Assembly (NCBI GenBank): GCA_963970005.1
Contig: CAXAMN010021929.1
Span: forward strand, 456,935-520,934
Reading direction: 5' to 3'
Source: Durusdinium trenchii
Lineage: Eukaryota; Sar; Dinophyceae; Suessiales; Symbiodiniaceae
DNA: 64,000 bases
This document shows, piece after piece, positions 22,428 to 34,285 of this stretch. Position numbers and translations under genes: made by a program. The notes below the pieces were generated by a model. It was not told the origin of the DNA. It searched no databases and saw only the letters and a list, made by a program, of their open reading frames with translations. Within the stretch, counting starts at the first letter, position 1; every line of letters starts with the position of its first letter.

Positions 22428-22691
22428 TCAAAGCGGACGCCAGATTCCTGATAAGATTTGTTTACAAATGCATTCTCCAATGGGCACGTCTGCGCGTTTT
22501 CTCTGTCGAGATCTCGATGTCGACGAGGCGTTCGGAGTAAGCCTGACGGCCGTGGGTTTCGGCAGCTTTTCAGGAGCACACGACATGATCCCGTCCTTTG
22601 GCTCCGGCAGCTCGACCACAAAATCAATGAAGTGGTCGTGCTCCTTCAAGTTCCATTGTATGCGCCCGACCTGGCAGAAACTAGCTCTCAA
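22428..22691 (-). CDS. Coding island, unknown
   Basis: The minus frame reads SFCQVGRIQWNLKEHDHFID, FVVELPEPKDGIMSCAPEKL then a Ser/Arg/Lys-rich stretch. The composition is convincingly protein-like and the opposite strand less so. Splice sites are not resolved. No family is recognised. Confidence 0.35.
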   Translation of the reverse strand: MRASFCQVGRIQWNLKEHDHFIDFVVELPEPKDGIMSCAPEKLPKPTAVRLTPNASSTSRSRQRKRADVPIGECICKQILSGIWRPL

Positions 22692-22860
22692 CTAGCCTTT
22701 CAACTAGCCTCAACTATTGAACATGATCCCCATGCTCTCAACTAGCCTCCCACCATTCGCACTTTGGCGCGTTCCATCGCAGGTTGATGTGGTTGCAACC
22801 CTCAGTTGCCATCTGCGATTCTTTGAGCGTTTCGATGTTATGCTGTTTTACTTTAGCCGG

Positions 22861-22899
22861 GTCACAGATGCAGCTGCCAGGTCACAGATGCAGCTGCCA
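22861..22899. repeat. 20-bp direct duplication
   Basis: GTCACAGATGCAGCTGCCAG is repeated in tandem. Just upstream, CTCAACTAGCCT is repeated three times (22690-22750). Confidence 0.8.
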
Positions 22900-25800
22900 T
22901 CGCCATTTGAGACCTCAATCTCGCCAATGCGCTGAGAAAGCCACGAACTACTTGTATTACCCAGCCTTGAAATCGCCGCACAGGAAGTTGAACGCAACAC
23001 TAGCGGTGTAAGTTGCTGTGAGCAATTGAAATGCTTCAAGCATCATGTGGCAGTTTTTCCAAAAGCTTTGACAGGTTCCTTACAAGAGGTGGGGTGTACT
23101 GACTCAATTTTTAAAAAAACACCAACAAGGAAAGCTTGCAAGTAAGCCCGTTAAAGCGTGATGTGCTATGTTGGTTTCCCAGTTCATGCATGGCGCAAGG
23201 ATTGCATGGCGCTGCTTTTTCTTCCGGGCGCTCGCGCGCCGAGTCAAAGTTCATGAGCGCACTCCGAACTGCTAACTTGCACAAAACACTTTCGGATCTG
23301 GTTTAGGTCACGCTGCCTTGCTGTTGGATGTGCCAATGCTAGAGCGCGCGCGCTCCCTCAAAAGCCGTCATATTTTTCAAGTCTGTTCTTCTTTTCAAGC
23401 TGTTCTTAGACTGCGCCTGGGTCGATGCCTTTGTTGCTGTGTGGCGAGCGCCATTCAGTTCCGTACGCAACTGTGTTCTCCTCACTAACAGGAACTATAT
23501 AGCTAGACCGTGCTGTGAAGTGTGAAGGTATAGTTTCTCTAGAGGTCCTTTGGCGGAGCAGCTCACTTTGCCGCAAAGCTCCACCTTCCCGAACCTTAGG
23601 GGATTCCTGCTCTCTTGTGTTGCGTTTCCGGTTGTCCAAACCCCTTCCCAGCACAAAATCCCTCATCTCATTGGATTTCAAGGTTTTCCCCCAAAGCAAT
23701 ATGATTTATATTTTTGGTAGTTTTCTTTAAAACATACTTCTTTTTGATAATGTTTAATGTGTTTTGTTTTTTTTGTCAAAGGCCTAGCTGTCTTTTACAA
23801 ATTTTGTTCGAAACTGTGACATTAGCAGAATGTTGAGGTGCAGCTGTTTTCTGGCAATTCCACTCTCCAATAGTGTTTGTTTTTGAATAGGGGTGGACTA
23901 CGACGCGGTTTTGTTTGTTCTGGTTTCTTCTAGCAGACAGTTCCACGGCAAACTCTTCCGTAGTGGTTTTGGTGGCTTTCAGCCCAGCTAAAAGCATTGG
24001 AATTGGGTTCCATTCTTCTACGGGTAAGGCGCCGATATCTGTTTCATATCTGTTTCCATGGTTTTCATTGCGCTGGCATTGGGAGCATTGAGAAGCGCAA
24101 AACTCTACGGGCACAGAGTTGCACGGAGTTGAAAGGAATGCGTTTGGGTAGCTCTACGGGGTTTTGGCCTGGAACAAGTTTTAAGATTAGAAATTGAGCA
24201 GAAAATGCAAAACAAATCAATTCTTTTAAAAATGTGTTGAAAGCATTGCAAAACCATCAAAAACAGATTGATTACTGTAGAAAACAACAGAAATCAACCA
24301 AAAAAAAGCAAATGCCTTGCTTTGCAACGCTTCAGTGTTCGGGTGCTTGGAGTCATCTGGTTTCGACAGGCTCTCCGGTTTTGACTGGTTTGCTCCACCT
24401 TCTCAAGTTTCAGCGCGGTGCCCCTCTCTTCCACATACCATTCTCAAGACTTGCCACCACTCTCCACTCTCCACCTCCCTGGATCTCCCTGTCACCCTCT
24501 CCCTACCTCGCAGCTCCCACTTCCCAGTTTTCAGGCATTCCTAGCTTTGGTACCCTCCAGCAAGCCTTCCACAGCCTTCCTTGAGTTCCGTCCACAAATG
24601 GCTATATAGTTCCTAAGCAGTACTAGTGTTGAAACAAACATTTTCCAAGGAAGGGCGCCCTATGCATAGCGAAAGCACCTAGCAACAGCCAAACCCCAGG
24701 ACCCACCAGGAGTTGCCAGGAGTTGCCCCGAATGTGAAGCCCGAAGGGAATCCACCCAAGTTAGCAGCCAGCTCTTAGTAAGAATCTGAACTGCCCATGG
24801 TTGCCTGAGGAAATGTCATATATCCAGTCAGCTGGCCCACCTCACTCAGCTGAAGGGCACTTTCCGCACCTCAGTTTGGGTTGCGTCAACAAAACGCAAA
24901 ACAACATATGAAAAATCCATAAGAACCGGGCCTTGACAAGTTCCCTGAAAGGATTTGCCCATGTCTAGTCGCTCCTAGGGCAAAGAAACAAAAATAACCA
25001 TAACATACCATAACTATAACTATAACCATGGTTCATTTCCGGAAAACAAACAAAGAATGTGTAAACTGCAAATTCAATTGATAAATATCAGGGTAACCAT
25101 AGTGGCACACGTTTCAAGATTCACGCCCCCTTCAATCCCATTATGAGAGCTGCGCCATTCCTACATCAACTACCAAATCATGTATGCAAAAGAACAGAAT
25201 CATGCATACTCAGATGTGTTTTTCCATTTGATGCAAATACACTCCCCAAAAAGTTCGGAAGTGGTGTTCACCACCACCTCTTTGGTCATTCGGATAGGTT
25301 TCATGGTCGTCCCAAGTCGGGTCACATCCGCATAACCATAGATGCAATCTTTCCCAACCAAGCAGCACCTGCACACTGGTCGTTCCCATGTCCTTCTGGG
25401 TCCCCCAGTCCCAGCGCCGAATGTCATGGAAGCAAGGGCTGAGGCTTCTCTTGTGACCTGAAACCAAATCGTTTTCACGCACTGGGAAAGACTTGGGTTT
25501 CAAGCAAGACATGGAGCCTCAAGGAGAAAACATGTGGGCTTTGTTTTTGTGGTGGGCTAAAGCAGCTTAGCCGCTGAGCCTAAGCCCTCAACAGCCAACA
25601 CATACGTTGTTCAATTTGAGTGTAGGGGGGTGGTTGGTGACTACTTAGCAAATCCATGTCCATTCAAAGTGGATCCAAAACTGGAGCCACCAAAGCCTCC
25701 GGATCTGCTACATGTCAGCAGTTTGGCCTCCTGCAGATGACCATCATCTCCAGTTACCATCCGTGCTCAGGGCCACCCCGTTGACCATCCCAACCCTATC

Positions 25801-26400
25801 TCTATATATATATATATGTATACTTCAATATTCCACACATGGAACCTACACTGACCTTTCAAATTTATTTGAATCCTAAACAATCCCAATCTAAGTCAAA
25901 ACACAATACATGGATTGTCTGGCATATGATCTTCAGCCAGGAATCCCCACATGGATGGTCACTCAAACACCGTCATGTGCATGTGGCTGGGATCAACATC
26001 GATCATCCAAACCAGTAGGGGGGTCACCCGAATTCACTCCAATGGCCACGTCACCCGAAACATCCTGTGATCATCTGGAAGACAGAACGAGGCCGACCCC
26101 GCGCGCACAAGAACCTGAGGCCCAGTCCACGTGGCTGGAAGGACCTGCCAGGACCGGCCAACATCGAGGGATTCGCTGCCATGACAAAGGCATGCGCTGT
26201 CCAAACATGTTTGTCCAAACATTATATACTGGTTGGTGTTTTCAACCCACTTGAACAATTTTCGTCAAAGGGTCCAATCATCCCCAAGTAAGGGTTGAAC
26301 ATAGAAATATCCGAAACCATCACCGAGTGTAGCTTCTGCTTCTCGTGCAACCATCACCTTGGATCCATCGCCTTGGAAGGAGGTGGCTCGGTCGTCCGGG
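22900..26400. other. Mostly non-coding; weak minus frame at 23776-24114
   Basis: The frame at 24114-23776 (EEWNPIPMLLAGLKATKTTT) is mildly protein-like. Short repeats CCATAACATA occur near 25000 and TATATA at 25800-25820. No other feature is supported. Confidence 0.25.
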
Positions 26401-26412
26401 CGGCTGAACTGC

Positions 26413-27079
26413 TCAGTTTACTGTCCGACTTTCAGATCCTTCACGTTGGCTTGGAAGGTGTTCCCCTCTTGCTCGTCGCCTGCAGTGCCTGCACAAATGG
26501 CACGGTACAAATGCAACTGGGGCCACTTGATCCGTGTACTGCGTGTGGAAGTACACTTGGTTCGTGAGCCCTGTGCCTCTAATGATCTTCAGGTACTCAC
26601 CACGCTGTGTGAGTGGCCACTTGGTAGTGTCATCTTGCATGGACAGCGGCTGATCTGCTTCAAAGCCGGGTTCCATCAAAAAACACGCATCTTCCGTCAA
26701 CAGTTTGGTCTTGACGGCCCGGGCTTTGATTGTTGTCGGCACCGTGCAAATGCTCCGTCGCAGGGCTCTTCGAAGGCACCAAAACATGGCGAGTCCCTCT
26801 GCTTGTCTTGCATGATCTTGGTGGTTGCATTGGAGTTGGATCTTCCAATAAACTGCCATGACAATTCCATTTCACGCATCGTGGAGATCCCACCCCGTCC
26901 CCTCCCCACATCGCGTGGGCCTCATCCCGGCCCCCGCATTTCCATCTTTGCCAGTGAGGAAAGGTCAGCCCCACAGGCGTCTCTATGTGCCCTGCTTCAA
27001 TGATGGTTTCGATGAGAGTCACCCATGAACATGAGCGTGAGCCCAACTGGTGCGTGGGTCTGCCGTCGCTTTGCAACAA
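26413..27079 (-). pseudogene. Frame-shifted coding remnant, unknown
   Basis: Three minus frames carry successive protein-like stretches: WVTLIETIIEAGHIETPVGL (about 27040), MELSWQFIGRSNSNATTKIM then GAFEEPCDGAFARCRQQS (26870-26700), and KLLTEDACFLMEPGFEADQP, EYLKIIRGTGLTNQVYFHTQ, AFVPCHLCRHC (26710-26440). The last contains a C-x2-C-x2-C cluster. At least two frame changes are needed to join them, so this is probably a decayed gene or mobile-element copy. No named family is claimed. Confidence 0.4.
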
Positions 27080-27246
27080 ATTGATCCCCGTTGAAATTCA
27101 CTGGGTGATTATGAGACACCCTCATTTAGTAGTACAAAACGGGTGGTCCAAGATAATCTTACAGTATACAAAATGATAAAAATCAAAAAAAGGACCAACA
27201 AATGCATATTTGAGATGCTGCAATCTTGTCATCACTACAAAATGTA

Positions 27247-27312
27247 GGGGTGCACCCCGGTTTTTCGTTCCAAAAGCCATTATTGTCTCTACTAAATTCT
27301 GGGGTGTACCCC
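27247..27312. repeat. Palindrome-flanked short element, copy 1
   Basis: GGGGTGCACCCC (27247-27258, a perfect 12-bp palindrome) and GGGGTGTACCCC (27301-27312) bracket 42 bases containing GTTCCAAAAG, ATTATTGTCTCTACTAAATT. A diverged copy lies at 28266-28336. Confidence 0.55.
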
Positions 27313-27779
27313 TCCTGCTTTGCCTTTTCAAGCATCAAATTTGAATGTTCATTGAAGCAAATGACATCGACTAACAAGGAAAAACACTTGAACTTTGTAG
27401 ACTGCATTGAGCTCATACTCTTTTTCCAGTACCTCTAAGCAACGCACCTTCAATGGTTCTGCATTTTTCAGAGTTTCATTTGTTTTGACTCAATTTTGTG
27501 AGACCGTGTTTCTTGAATAATTTAATGTTGTCTCCTGGCCGTAGCGATGTGCACTTTAGGTTTGGAATGTCCATCAAAGAATGCTAGGTATCGTTGGCCG
27601 ATCTTCACGCAAACAGTTTGCCACATCCAGCATTGGCAGTGGACTCGCCTCAGGTCCTCTCACAGAACTTCCACTCGATGAACCAATGGCCGAAGGACCG
27701 AATCAGTGCCGCTTGGCTACGTCAGAGGGGTTGCCACCTCTACCGGTGTCTAGGTTCTAGACGTTCAATTGTTTCGTTT

Positions 27780-28172
27780 TTAATGATTTCGTTGTTCAAA
27801 TGAGTTCTGGTGTTGTTTGCGCAGGTCGTCTATGGATGGCATTTGATGGAGCATAACAGACAATTTGCAACGAAAACTCCTTCTCCGCTGTCCACCCAGA
27901 TCCAAAGAAATAAATTCGAGGCAGCAGACTTGACTCCGGAGCCAACATGCATGGAATTGCTGGAACAAGCTCGGGCTGAGACCAATAGGACGACAGAGAT
28001 TCGACCGGGAGAGGATATCAAATTTTGCAATGAAGGAGAGGTTCATGACAACCACTTGGACATCCATGATTGAAATGTTTTGGAAAGGCAAAGCACAAAA
28101 TAAAGGACAGAAAAAGAGAAACAAAACAAATGCCTTCCCGACACTCGTCGTCACTCGTTCTGTAAAGTCCAT
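27780..28172. CDS. Coding-like block, strand undecided
   Basis: On plus, an acceptor (GGTGTTGTTTGCGCAG) at 27824 is followed by an open frame to a stop at 28073 (NRQFATKTPSPLSTQIQRNK, ECMELLEQARAETNRT-like). On minus the same block is open for 130 codons and ends LGGQRRRSFRCKLSVMLHQM, SIDDLRKQHQNSFEQRNH. The splice signal favours plus, the length favours minus. Confidence 0.28.
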
Positions 28173-28265
28173 TTTAGTCTACTCTGCAAAGTGCATGGTC
28201 CTGTTTGGTTATCCCTTTTCGAACCACCTGAGAGCTAATCTTTTCGATGCGGTTTTCTCTGGAAA

Positions 28266-28336
28266 GTGGGGGGTCGCACCCTCGCCTTTTTTGGTTCCAA
28301 AAATAATGTCCACTAAATTAGCAATTGCACCCCCCT
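28266..28336. repeat. Palindrome-flanked short element, copy 2
   Basis: Shares the order GGGGTCGCACCC, GGTTCCAAAAATAATGTC, CACTAAATTA, GCACCCCCC with 27247-27312. Confidence 0.45.
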
Positions 28337-28339
28337 TCT

Positions 28340-29410
28340 CTCTTTTCTAGACTTCCTGTTTAGGAAACTTTTGTTTTTGGGTCCCTCAGTTTGCGCTAGT
28401 CTTAAGACACCCCATTCTGGGGGGAAAATTCACCGGGATACAAAGAGTGTTGCAATTCAATTGGTGAAATTATAGTTTTAAATGTGTTACTCGCGAAACA
28501 TTTTTCCGGGAAAAGCGTTGCCCAGGATTTGGCCTGAGGCTCGATCCCCCTGCCCTCCATGCAGTTGAAAATCATTTCCGCCGCTCATGAGTAGCTTAAA
28601 GGTGCTTCCGAAGGTCGACTTTTTGGGAACGATTTTTGGACCCTGTTTGATCAGTTTTTTGCGAAGCTCAGGTATAGTAAAAGTAAACACATTGTAAATT
28701 ACGGCGTTGGTTGCGCTGACTGGGTGAACATGTCACTGCTTGCAGCATGCTCACAACTTGGTAAATACAAAGTGCTTGGGGGAGTAAGGAAGGCAGTGAA
28801 ACATTTGCGTTTGGTCCCTAACTCAACATAACAACTTGTGAATACCGCGGTTCTTGGCTCGCTGAGGCTCAACTTGAGGTTTGAACATCGGTATTTACTG
28901 TGTTTTCCGACGGTTCAATCATTTTTTGCTGGCTGAGGTTCAACAAAATCAGCATTTACGATGCGTTGTTGCTCCGATGGTTCCAACAGAAACATGTGCA
29001 AACACCACCCACGCAACAATTTTTGGGCTTTCTAGCCCAGTGGGTCTTCGTGCCAGTTTAGCCGGCACTCTCACGACGTGTTGGCTTAACCATGCCTTAG
29101 GACTTCAGCCATGTTTTACCGGATGGCTCAAGTTTCACCAGCATGGCGGCCCAGTTTAACAGTTCAACTAGTAACGCACCACTTTAACCGGTGCTGTTGC
29201 AAAATGGGAACTGGAAGCTTGAAAAGGCCGTGGAAAAAGTAGTGAACAACCCGTGAATACCCATCAAAAATAGGTCTTGGAAGCTTAACCTGACCTTTCA
29301 ACTTGCCGGGAGGTGATGGAGGGTCAGGATGGGTAGTCTGTATAAGCCCATATAAATCATGCACCATATCATTTGCTGGTAAAAAGGAATAGAACTGGAC
29401 TGAGAAACAT
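28340..29410. other. Non-coding stretch
   Basis: No exon or repeat is supported. A 9-base TGGCTCAAG at about 29124 resembles the end of the dinoflagellate spliced leader but is too short to call. Confidence 0.35.
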
Positions 29411-29414
29411 GGTT

Positions 29415-29801
29415 TCACGTCGTTTTGGGTCCCCGCCCACACGAAATGCAGATTTTGTGTTGTGACGTTCCCAAATAAAGTGTACTCGTATCTTTTCTTC
29501 TGCTTTCAAGGTTTCCGCTCTTGGCGGTGGTAGACCCACTGGTCAACTCTATTCCACAGCCTGGCACCAATCCTTTGGATCGGGTGCTGCTTTGCGGAGG
29601 GATGAACTTCTTCATCCACGACCACATCCGATCCAGCTGCTGTGTGCCAAAGATCATGTTCTTCGAATTAGCTTTGGCATGCTTCGTCCATTGACTCTTC
29701 ACATGCTTGATTGGCTGCAGCGGCTGACCATGCTTTTGCACCATCTGCACACAAGGCAGAACCCGCCTGAACATTCCGAAGCAAGCCTGCACGAACGTCA
29801 C
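29415..29801 (-). CDS. Possible transposase-type fragment (IS1595/ISXO2-like suspected)
   Basis: The minus ORF of 128 codons reads PIKHVKSQWTKHAKANSKNM, IFGTQQLDRMWSWMKKFIP and ends SQHKICISCGRGPKTT. The order H..K...H-like segment, FGT, then W..MKKFIP is reminiscent of the C-terminal helix region of DDE transposases of the IS1595 type, where a conserved Asn/Glu region precedes W..LK. That is a loose memory match. Upstream frames (30026-29802, several Cys/His pairs such as CFWCHGHTG) may be more of the same element in another frame. Catalytic residues cannot be placed. Confidence 0.3.
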   Translation of the reverse strand: MTFVQACFGMFRRVLPCVQMVQKHGQPLQPIKHVKSQWTKHAKANSKNMIFGTQQLDRMWSWMKKFIPPQSSTRSKGLVPGCGIELTSGSTTAKSGNLESRRKDTSTLYLGTSQHKICISCGRGPKTT

Positions 29802-30530
29802 TTAACTTGCCTCCCCCTCCCCCCCACACATGTAACTGAACATCAACATATTGGTCCTATTGGTCAACACAAACAAACACAAATTGCACGCCTCTGGGGA
29901 GCCCGTATGGCCGTGACACCAAAAACACGGGCGCTCATGATGGTGAAAAGCCTCGCACGCGCAACCATTGACTACCATCACCTGCCGACAACAGAAACAA
30001 CACTCACAGCATCGCTGCGTGTGCAAAGCTCTACAACACGGTATGGACCCTACAGAACTTGATCTTCAGCAAGGACAGCCCTGGCAAGACCATCTACACA
30101 TGATGCTTCCGGTATGGGCATCACAACTCATCAATATGAAGCCACGGCGAAGCCAATTGCTCAACTGAAGCTAAAGTTTAAAAGACGTGGAACATCCTCC
30201 AAAGCAAACCCTACACATCCAACGACGCAGTTTTCCTTGGATGTACGAAATGCGAGGCAGTTTAACGGCATCATATTTTATTCGTCGCTCAAAAACATCG
30301 TTAAGACAGTTTCGTTAAAAATTGTTAAACATGTATAGATATATGTCTTATATAATTAAGTCCTGGCAGCACATGTTTCAACAAAAAAACAAGTTCAATA
30401 GCGCCTTTTTTTACCTGCACCATGCGTTGTAGGCAATCGCAAGCTTCACGCGTGCAATTTTAACCGCATATCGCTCAGTATGCTGCCCTCCAGAGTTGAC
30501 GATCCCTGGAAACACACATGTGCATTGCAG
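29802..30530. other. Degraded element flank or non-coding
   Basis: The minus frame 30026-29802 has clustered Cys/His, but is short. The rest is without features. Confidence 0.25.
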
Positions 30531-30534
30531 GGGC

Positions 30535-30872
30535 TAGAGTCACAGTTTCTTTAATATACAAAACTTGTTTCTTTAAAGTTTAAACAAAACTTCGAGCAAG
30601 GGGGGGAGTCACGCTAGAGTCACGGTAGAGTCACAGTTTTTTATAGACAAAACTCGTTTCATTAAGTTTTTGTGAAACAACACTTCGAGCAAGGGGGGAG
30701 TCACGCTAGAGTCACGGTAGAGTCACGCTACAGTCACGCTAGAGTCACAGTAGAGTCACAGTGTTGTGTATATATAATATACAACACTTGTTTCTGATTC
30801 TTTAAAGTTTTTGTTAAACAAAACTTCGAGCAAGGGGGGGAGTCACGCTAGAGTCACGCTAGAGTCACGGTA
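30535..30872. repeat. Three-copy composite repeat with AGAGTCACGCT expansions
   Basis: A block containing CTTTAAAGTTT, AAACTTCGAGCAAGGGGGG and then AGTCACGCTAGAGTCACGGT occurs three times (TTCGAGC at 30591, 30684 and 30825). Within each copy the 11-12 base AGAGTCACGCT unit is itself repeated two to six times. GTGTTGTGTATAT/ATATACAACAC near 30761-30787 forms a hairpin. Confidence 0.85.
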
Positions 30873-30879
30873 AAGGGGT

Positions 30880-31450
30880 GAACGTGTATACTGGCACCTG
30901 CTCACTAATTTAGGTCCGAATTAGCAAGGCTCCTCCAAAGGCATGAGGGGTTTGTAGGTACCAGCTCTTTTGCCTTTTGCCTTCAAATAGGGATAGACCT
31001 CTTTATATATACAACACCAACGAGTTAAATATAGAAACAACTTAGGAAAATACGATAAGAAACTTTCGAGTAACAAATGTTTTTGATAGTCACATTTTCT
31101 TGCAACTTTCGTAGAAAATGCGACGCAGTAAAACGGGGTCATTGATCCGTAGGGAAAGAATAAGACTGTTCTTGTCCCGTTTAACATTGCTTCCTGTGGC
31201 TTGTCAAGGACATGACACCAACATCACTTTAAAAAAATGCTGTCTTTGGTTTCCAAATTCAGGATAAGGATGAATGGGACACAAACAAGGAAACAGCAGC
31301 ACAAGCATGCTCTTTCACTTACCATAACACACTTGTACTGAAGGTCACACAACCACTCCATCTCCAGCTCCCGCCAACCCATTCCCCAAAAAACACGACG
31401 CCTGGTCTCATGCTCCATCTGGACTCCTTGCTTCCATCCTCCAAACTGGC
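30880..31450. other. Non-coding stretch
   Basis: No feature is supported. Confidence 0.35.
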
Positions 31451-31453
31451 CGG

Positions 31454-31514
31454 ATGGCGCCACCGCCGGTGCCGCTGCAGCCGGTGCTGCTGGCGCCGCC
31501 TGCGCGGCCGCCAG
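31454..31514 (+). CDS. Possible first exon with GTAAGC donor
   Basis: ATG at 31454 opens a Pro/Leu/Ala-rich frame (MAPPPVPLQPVLLAPPARPP) that meets a strong donor CCAG|GTAAGC at 31514/31515. Downstream GC-rich sequence to 31600 remains open. The minus strand is also open here, so it may be repeat-like GCC/GCG sequence. Confidence 0.28.
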
Positions 31515-31599
31515 GTAAGCTGGATGAATGCCAGGCGCCCACTGCGGTGGCGAGTCGCGTGGCGGTGGCGCCTGCTGTTGAAGGCCTCGGGATTGGGTT

Positions 31600-32925
31600 T
31601 TTGCGGACAGTGATAGGCAATAAACCTTTAATTATGCGGTTGGTAGGATACTCTCGGTTTCTAGTTCTTGCCATATTCTCAAAACTTCTGAAAAGTTGGA
31701 GCTGTAGCAGCGCTTGAACACTGCAGTACATCCGTTGCAACCGCACCTTTTCGAGATGTCGAAGGTATCTCAGGCTTTCACCATTGGCGCCCTCCAGCGT
31801 CATCCAAGTCATCCAAGACGTGCGATTGGGGCCTTGCAAGATACAGGTTCTGTTTCAACATCGGGTTTTTTTGTGCGGCTAGAGACATGGGTTGAAGAAG
31901 TGATGGGATAAACTGCTGTGGGCAGGGAAAATCCCTAAACCAGGTACAATCAGTGCATAAGCTTCCAAAGACATGTGTTTAGTCTAATTTCATGACCCCT
32001 CTGATTTGCTGGCTCAAGCACACTAACATGCACAAACCAACGAATTCCTTGAATTCATGCTGTTTAAAACCACTGCACACAACGCTCTGCACAGATTGCT
32101 TTGGAAGGAACGTGCACAGGTCACCTCCAGAGTGGGTGCAGGAAGAATGAGCACGAAAATACCCAGTGGATCCCAGGCAGCCACTAGAAGGAGCCAGGGG
32201 CCCTCGTTCGGTCTCTGGTTTTCGTCTGATTGAATCACTGGTTACATCTGGTTACCAACTATAGCATGAAATCATAAGTGGTTTGTCTGGATCCGGTGGG
32301 GATAGGTTCTAACAAGATCTTGATGCTGGCTTGTCCAACCATTCTGGGAACCATCCGTGCGACTTAGATGTTTTACCTGAACCAATGGATGTTTCATGCG
32401 CTGTCACAACACCCCAGCAAGCCTTCCACGCAACTGATGTGCATGTGGACAGCGACCCCCCCCGCCAGGAGACTTGACATCTGCTTGGGAGGAGACTTGA
32501 TATACATTCAAGGTGTCAAACATCGCTCAGCCCTGCCATCTTGGGCTGTCGGATATCGGCTACATGAGGCTTTCAGGGTGAGATGTAGAAGGGCCCACCC
32601 TTCCAACGACGACGACACAGACCGAAGGGTCGAAACAATGGGTCGAATGGATGAAGCAAGGAGACGATCCTGCAAGGGATGGGTTGGACCAATGGTCTTT
32701 CAGTCCTTCAGGGTGTCTTTTCACATCTGTTCTTTTGATCAGAAGGGCGTTACAAACCAGGTTGGACCTACATGTATGACTTGGACCAGCAAATCTGGAC
32801 CAATGGAAGCTACACCGAGCAAACGTCTGAATCTCACAGCCACACCGAGCAGTCCAAACGGATCCAAACCCACCAGACTGGGCCATCCCCAACGTTCCAA
32901 CGGAGCGTGCTGCACGGTGTTCCGG
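31600..32925. other. Mostly non-coding
   Basis: No reliable exon is seen. The long plus frame at 32368-33060 changes character repeatedly and is not called. Confidence 0.25.
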
Positions 32926-32929
32926 GCAG

Positions 32930-33163
32930 GTGTGGCGACAGAGCGGCGCCTGGCATGGAAAGAGCGGCGCGTGGTGGAAGGGTCTTGCGCGTTGGGCGGA
33001 GGAAAATGGGATCCTGGTACCGGACTATGGCATGGAGAAGACCAGGTGCATGATTCTTGAAAATCTGATGATACAAGATGGGTTGAGGATGGTTTTTTCG
33101 GTGATGGTGACTTCTTGGCCAAAGGATCATGTCACTTCTTCGACGTTTCAAACTGACTCCTGA
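32930..33163 (+). CDS. Probable exon, unknown
   Basis: The plus frame reads GAWWKGLARWAEENGILVPD, YGMEKTRCMILENLMIQDGL then FSVMVTSWPKDHVTSSTF and stops at 33163. Composition is clearly protein-like over at least 70 residues. CGGGCAG|GTGTGGCGACAG just upstream provides AG acceptors. The minus strand is also open, but Pro/Arg-biased. Confidence 0.38.
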   Translation: MWRQSGAWHGKSGAWWKGLARWAEENGILVPDYGMEKTRCMILENLMIQDGLRMVFSVMVTSWPKDHVTSSTFQTDS

Positions 33164-33551
33164 GCCGTTTCGCACCTTGAAAAAACAGGTTAAGCGGATT
33201 TACCTTTTTCCACAAGTCTTGCTATATTTAGCAAAAAAATAAAGACCAATCCCCAAAATAGGTTAAAGGCTATCCACTGACTGGTTAGGCAACCACGGCA
33301 CCGTGGAGATGCCATGTGTGAAGCTGGACTTCTGCAGAGCTTAGATTTAGATGTGTGATGTGTGCACTTGAAGGTTGGACTTGTTCACCAAGTAATGATA
33401 TGGGGACACCCTTGCAGCATAACATAGAAGCTGAAAACACTGGTCTTGTAGAGGACAATGCTCTTCCCATGGTCTATTTTTAGGTTCTATGTCAGTCTGC
33501 CACGGTGTAATGGTATTGGTTAACAAAGATTGAGATCAAGATAGATGACCG

Positions 33552-33803
33552 TTGGGACAAACCAACCTATTCTATGTGAACACAACCCAACAACACTTGC
33601 GCGAGAAATCTGAACGCCACCATGATGCCCAAAGGCAAATCCACGTGCCCAAGGGGCTTTGGGTGTATACACATGAGTTGTACAAGTTCTGCCATGCCGA
33701 CGAGCGCAAGGACTTGGGAGTCCCAGCATATCTCCAAGTGGTTAGCTTCTTGTGCCGTCTGCACGTGCCATCACTAGAAAAGGAAGCCGTTAATCATCAA
33801 TGA
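33552..33803 (+). CDS. Coding-like island, unknown
   Basis: The plus ORF reads HLREKSERHHDAQRQIHVPK, YTHELYKFCHADERKDLGVP, VVSFLCRLHVPSLEKEAV. Minus is open too. No splice support or family. Confidence 0.25.
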   Translation: MGQTNLFYVNTTQQHLREKSERHHDAQRQIHVPKGLWVYTHELYKFCHADERKDLGVPAYLQVVSFLCRLHVPSLEKEAVNHQ

Positions 33804-34250
33804 AATGATGGTTGCATTGATCAAGAAGATATGTCAAACTAAAGAACACCTAGTATGTCATTGTGAGGCATTACATATCTGTATACTAGAGACCACTAAA
33901 CTGGATTTGCTTCCACAACCCTCGGCTATATAGAACTCAGCAAATACACGGAAAACATCCTTACCTTGCAAAGTTGTTCTTTGTAATTCCAAGTTGGAAG
34001 GGATGGCCCATCTCTTTCTCCAAATCTAATTGGTCCATCCGAACCCAGGGATGCCAATAGGCACCCCAGGTCCCACCATCTTAACCATAACAAACGATTC
34101 ACCCGCTCACCCTAGACTCAAGATCTTAATCAAAACCCAAGGCTCACCGTGAAAATAAAATACGTGACATCCAAACCATGCTAAACATTGCTTTCATCGG
34201 ACCGGCGAAACCATTGTCTCACTTGCCCGTGGATCTCTCTTTCTCTCTGC

Positions 34251-34269
34251 TTCTCTCTCTCTCTCTCTC
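34251..34269. repeat. (CT)n microsatellite
   Basis: CT repeats lie inside the presumed intron after the exon at 34286-34446. Confidence 0.85.
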
Positions 34270-34285
34270 GGCTCATCCGGCTCAC

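Noticed and set aside
21292..22695. Long Cys-rich repeat ORFs as a real secreted protein or toxin-like gene
   Set aside because: Five of six frames are open for the same reason (42-bp period) and no frame shows codon-level constraint by eye.
29115..32020. Dinoflagellate spliced-leader relics (TGGCTCAAG near 29124 and 32009)
   Set aside because: Only 9 bases match the leader; the preceding CCATTT part is absent.
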